Source: Massilia agrisoli (lineage in GTDB: Bacteria; Pseudomonadota; Gammaproteobacteria; Burkholderiales; Burkholderiaceae_D). Taken from it: DNA of 64,000 bases. The stretch is taken from positions 1 through 64,000 of the forward strand of contig NZ_JAJHPV010000022.1 of the NCBI RefSeq assembly GCF_020831365.1. Reading direction: 5' to 3'. Below the pieces are notes generated by a model. The model had not been told where the DNA came from. It did no database searches and saw only the letters and a list, made by a program, of their open reading frames with translations. The position numbers and the translations under genes are program-made. Shown here in pieces: positions 60,914 through 64,000 of the stretch (position 1 is its first letter; each line of letters opens with the position of its first letter).

Positions 60914-62155
60914 TTATTTCACTTCTGGGTTACGGCGGGCGCGCTGCAGGTCGGCCAGGACTTTCCGGGCCGACGCCGGCAAGGTGGGCGCGTGGCCCGG
61001 GCCCTGCTTGATGGCATTGAGCGTGCGCGATACCTTGGTGGCCTGCTCCGGGAAGCGCAGCAGCAGGGGGATGAACAGGCGGCGGACACGCTCGTTGCGG
61101 GTCAGGCGGGTGAGGATGCGGCGCGCCAGCGCAGCGGCGCGCGCCTTGTACGGCACCGCGCGCATGCGGTGCACCAGCGTGCCGGCCATGCGCAGCGGCC
61201 GGGTGACGCGCCACGAGGTGCTGGCCAGCGTCGCCAGCAGGCGCTGTTCAAGGTCGCGGCCCCACGCTTCGGCGCGCGCGTGTTCGGCGGCCACGTGCTC
61301 GATGTGCTGCTGTAAGGCGGCGCTGTGGGCCAGGGCGTCCTGGGCGCGCTGGTACTCGCGGTCGCCGCGTTTCTCGGCTTCCCAGCGGTTGGCGTCAGCC
61401 CGCGCGACCCGGTCCTCGGCCAGCACGATGGCCGATTCGGCGCGCGCAGTGGCGCGCCAGGCCTCGTCGAGGTGGCGGGTGATGTAGTCGTCGAACACGT
61501 TCGGCTGGATCGACAGCACCTGCGCCAGTTCGGCGTGTTCTTCCGCCACGTAGTAGCGGTTCAAGCCATCGAAATGGGCGTAGCGATAGCGCCGGCTGGT
61601 GACCAGCGCTTCCCAGGTTTCGTGGTTGGTGACGCGGCTGTTCGGCATGGTTGCCTCGATCACCAGCACCCACGGGCGCCAGCGTTCGAAGTCCATGCCG
61701 CGCAATACCTCGCCCTCGAAACCTTCGACGTCGACCTTCAGGAAGTGGATGTCGCCCTTGACGTAGTTGGCGCAGACGCCGGCCAGCGTGCGGACCGGCA
61801 CCGTCAGTTCCGCCACCTCGAAGCCGCCGGCGCGGTGCGCATCGGCTACGGCGCGGTCGGGCGAGGCCCAGCCGTTCACCGAGGGGACGTCGAACAAGGT
61901 CAGGCTGCCGTCGCTGGCGCCGGCGGCGATGGCCAGGTTGATGTCGCGCGGGCGCTGCTGTTCGAACTGCTGGTGGAAGGCCGGCAGCGGCTCGATGTTG
62001 ATGCCGCTCCAGCCGGCGTCGTAGAACGCCTTGGTGACCGAGTGGTCGACCGGGTCGTTGGCGCCGACGTCGATGTAAAAGCCGTGCTTGATGTGGCCGA
62101 GCGCGCGCCACAGCAGCACGTCTTCCAGGTTCTGGGCGTAGCTGATGAAACTCAT
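60914..62155 (-). CDS. FkbM-family methyltransferase with coiled-coil tail
   Basis: A 413-residue protein. The N-terminal methyltransferase domain (about 1-230) has FYIDVGANDPVDHSVTKAFYD and IHFLKVDVEGFEGEVLRGMDF, the SAM-binding and FkbM signatures. A coiled-coil stretch (about 245-310, rich in Ala, Glu and Arg) and a basic helical tail follow. FkbM proteins O-methylate sugars in polysaccharides and natural products. The start overlaps the previous gene by ATGA. Confidence 0.88.
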   Translation of the reverse strand: MSFISYAQNLEDVLLWRALGHIKHGFYIDVGANDPVDHSVTKAFYDAGWSGINIEPLPAFHQQFEQQRPRDINLAIAAGASDGSLTLFDVPSVNGWASPDRAVADAHRAGGFEVAELTVPVRTLAGVCANYVKGDIHFLKVDVEGFEGEVLRGMDFERWRPWVLVIEATMPNSRVTNHETWEALVTSRRYRYAHFDGLNRYYVAEEHAELAQVLSIQPNVFDDYITRHLDEAWRATARAESAIVLAEDRVARADANRWEAEKRGDREYQRAQDALAHSAALQQHIEHVAAEHARAEAWGRDLEQRLLATLASTSWRVTRPLRMAGTLVHRMRAVPYKARAAALARRILTRLTRNERVRRLFIPLLLRFPEQATKVSRTLNAIKQGPGHAPTLPASARKVLADLQRARRNPEVK

Positions 62156-63192
62156 TGCGTACCTCCGAAAATCGTCGCTGCACTGGTGCGGGCGGCGAGG
62201 AATTCGGCCAGCGAGGGCTTGTCGTAGACGAACTGCGCGATCAGGACCTGGGCCAGCAGGCCGTGTTCGTCGGCCACCAGCTCCGGGCGCTTGAAGAACA
62301 CAGCGTCGCCCCAGCCGAGCCGGTCGCGCGAGGTGCTGCCCGAGGCGCAGTGGTAAGGATAGTGCGTGGCGGAGCTGAAGTCGACAAAGTAGAAGCCGTG
62401 CTGGCGCAGCAGCGTCTCGACCTCGGAGAACAGCGCCTGTCCCTGGTAGATTTCGGCGAACGATACTTCGCAGTGAACCACGTTGGTGCGCGACAGCAGG
62501 GCGCCTGCGTGGCGCAGCGCCGGCAGCTCGAAGCCCTGGATGTCGAGCTTGAGGAAGTCGACATAAGGGGTATCGGCCAGCACCGCATCGAGCGTGCTGG
62601 TGGCTACCTGTTCGGTGCTGACGGTGGCCAGGTTGCTCAGGTCGACCAGGTCGGCCGTGAGCGCGCGGTTCAGCGGCAGCAGCGACGAGGTGGCGTCGAA
62701 GTTATTGATGTGGAAGGTATGCGTGCCGCCGTCGCCGATAAAGGTCGGGTACAGCGTGATGCGCGGATTGCGCCGCTGGCTCTCGTCGCGCTTGTCGGCC
62801 AGCGGCTCGAAACCGATGATGCGGTTCGGCAGGCCGTGCGCGTCGAGCGCGGCGTACACGTGCTGCTCGCCTTCGAGCTCCTGCGCGCCGACGTCGACGA
62901 TGGCCAGCGGGCGCGCGTGCAGCACCTCGGCGGCATGGGCCGCCAGTGCCGCGCGCACCGCATCGCGCCGTGCAAGGGGGGCGCTGAGCGCCTTGAATTC
63001 ATCGCTCTGGGTCAGCGCGTTGAGCACCGCCCCGGCGTCGCCGCCGGCGAGGATCACGCCGCTCCAGTAGTCGAGGCCAGCCGGTTCGGGGTCGCGCGCC
63101 AGCAGGCCGCGGTACAGGCCGCGCACGATGTGCTGCGCTTGCGCCAGCACGACCGGATCACGCTGTGTCGGTGTTTGGTTCATAGTGGTCAA
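62152..63192 (-). CDS. FkbM-family methyltransferase with DUF4214-like N-terminus
   Basis: A 346-residue protein. The N-terminus (about 15-70) has VRGLYRGLLARDPEPAGLDY, a DUF4214-type motif found in surface and glycan-linked proteins. The FkbM methyltransferase domain (about 90-330) has VDVGAQELEG and VDFLKLDIQGFELPALRHAG. It is next to a second FkbM enzyme in the same operon; the two may methylate different positions of the glycan. Confidence 0.87.
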   Translation of the reverse strand: MTTMNQTPTQRDPVVLAQAQHIVRGLYRGLLARDPEPAGLDYWSGVILAGGDAGAVLNALTQSDEFKALSAPLARRDAVRAALAAHAAEVLHARPLAIVDVGAQELEGEQHVYAALDAHGLPNRIIGFEPLADKRDESQRRNPRITLYPTFIGDGGTHTFHINNFDATSSLLPLNRALTADLVDLSNLATVSTEQVATSTLDAVLADTPYVDFLKLDIQGFELPALRHAGALLSRTNVVHCEVSFAEIYQGQALFSEVETLLRQHGFYFVDFSSATHYPYHCASGSTSRDRLGWGDAVFFKRPELVADEHGLLAQVLIAQFVYDKPSLAEFLAARTSAATIFGGTQ

Positions 63193-63197
63193 TCGCC

Positions 63198-64000
63198 TCA
63201 GTATTTTTCAAAGCTCAGTTGCGGGCTGAGGTTCACCGCGCCGGCCCAGGTGATGGCGGCGGGGTTGGGCAGTACGGCCAGCGCGGTCACTTCGTGCAGG
63301 TAGCAGATGACCTCGCGGAACTGGCCGTCGCCGTAGCCGCCATTGGCCAGGCCGACGGTAATGGTGTACTCGTCAGGGCGCAGGCTGAGCGCAAACGCAA
63401 AGCGCACCGCCAGGATGCTGCCGGCAGCGGCTGCGCCCAGGTGGGCGCGCATGCAATAGGTGTTCGTTTCAAACAGTACCACGCCGAAGCGGTCGCGGAT
63501 CTTGAACCCGGCGTGGGGATCGTCCAGTTCCTCGTCGATGCGGAATTCCAGCTCCAGGGTGGCCGGGCTGTCGGCCACCAGGGTCAGCTGATCGGCGCCG
63601 CCCGCGTCAACGAAGCGCGCGCCGACGCATTCGGCGCGGCCGGTGCGGATGCTGCCGGCCTTGCCGTCGAGCGGAACCGCGTCCCTGACCAGGAACGCAT
63701 GGCGTTCACGCGCCGCTTCCATGTGGGCGGCAACGCCGGGCGCCGTCACCTGGAAGGCGTGGCCGGCGCGGTCCTGGCGCCCGAGCAGCGCAGCCTGGTA
63801 CAAGTCGATCGCCTCCTTGGGCGCGCCGTCGAAGGCCAGTGCGCCATTTTCAATGAACAGGCAGCGCGTGCAGGTTTTCAGCACCGTCCCGGTGCTGTGC
63901 GAGACGAACAGCAGGGTGGTGCCGGCTTCGGTGAACTGGCGGATGCGCTCGAAGCATTTCTGCTGGAAGAACACGTCGCCGACCGCCAGCGCCTCGTCGA
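63198..64000 (-). CDS. ABC transporter ATP-binding protein, Wzt type (5' end beyond window)
   Basis: The 3' part of an ATPase that powers export of a lipid-linked polysaccharide. Visible coding begins at the window edge with the Walker B region (DEALAVGDVFFQQK) and the H-loop (LLFVSHST). A C-terminal domain of about 170 residues (from about 63730 down to 63198) has the beta-sandwich plan of Wzt C-terminal domains, which bind the glycan's end group. The 5' half with Walker A lies outside the window. It precedes two FkbM genes in a tight operon, consistent with export of a methyl-capped glycan. Confidence 0.85.
   Translation of the reverse strand, partial: DEALAVGDVFFQQKCFERIRQFTEAGTTLLFVSHSTGTVLKTCTRCLFIENGALAFDGAPKEAIDLYQAALLGRQDRAGHAFQVTAPGVAAHMEAARERHAFLVRDAVPLDGKAGSIRTGRAECVGARFVDAGGADQLTLVADSPATLELEFRIDEELDDPHAGFKIRDRFGVVLFETNTYCMRAHLGAAAAGSILAVRFAFALSLRPDEYTITVGLANGGYGDGQFREVICYLHEVTALAVLPNPAAITWAGAVNLSPQLSFEKY

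Noticed and set aside
58208-61315. A plus-strand frame of 1035 codons
   Set aside because: It is antisense to the GT4 and FkbM genes and has shadow-type composition. The minus-strand frames carry clear GT-B and FkbM motifs.

Overview
The window looks like chromosomal DNA of a GC-rich betaproteobacterium of the Burkholderiales, most likely Oxalobacteraceae and close to Massilia. This is inferred from the rpsU-yqeY-dnaG-rpoD order, the DctS/DctR-like regulators beside dctP, RhlE, YbiB, a DUF6726-type lipoprotein and many Massilia-like protein sequences. No phage, plasmid, insertion sequence, CRISPR array or rRNA operon is visible. Most genes are ordinary housekeeping genes. The less ordinary content lies in the second half.

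Layout. 0.1-5 kb: tsaE-amiC-hexose-6-P mutarotase (minus), queG, a small unknown. 4.5-8.5 kb: a FixJ-type regulator and PAS histidine kinase divergent from an orphan TRAP solute-binding protein, then a probable terminated RNA and a MITE-like element. 8.7-10.4 kb: ogt-xerD and a 56-residue charged protein. 10.5-15 kb: RND pump and adaptor (minus). 15-23.9 kb: a PAS-GGDEF-EAL protein, two endonuclease/exonuclease/phosphatase-fold proteins, YbaK, PlsY, a FrnE-like DsbA protein, TsaD and DAHP synthase. 24-32.3 kb: ybiB, a HI0933-type flavoprotein, the rpsU-yqeY-dnaG-rpoD macromolecular-synthesis block and a CAU-anticodon tRNA. 32.4-36.3 kb: a NodB-like deacetylase, a metallo-beta-lactamase/Rieske fusion related in domain content to CMP-sialic acid hydroxylase, and an HD-GYP protein. 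36.4-41.7 kb: mixed small envelope and unknown proteins. 41.8-45.4 kb: a Gly/Ser/Ala-rich exported protein and a subtilisin-like protease, divergent from an ECF sigma and anti-sigma pair. 45.5-48.4 kb: an acyltransferase and RhlE. 48.4-64 kb: a surface-polysaccharide region with three polytopic glycosyltransferase-like proteins, an SMR-like carrier, a HAD-UbiA fusion, GtrA, a GT2, a two-domain GT4, two FkbM methyltransferases and the end of a Wzt-type ABC ATPase, mostly tightly packed on the minus strand.

How it fits together. The last 16 kb would supply polyprenyl-linked sugars (GT2, HAD-UbiA, GtrA, SMR), transfer them on the periplasmic side (GT-C-like proteins), and assemble, methylate and export a glycan (GT4, FkbM, Wzt). 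The NodB/MBL-Rieske pair may modify such a glycan, but this is inference. Two families of dispersed palindromes mark many intergenic gaps, especially between convergent genes. One palindrome arm appears to have seeded a short tandem array at 4.45 kb.
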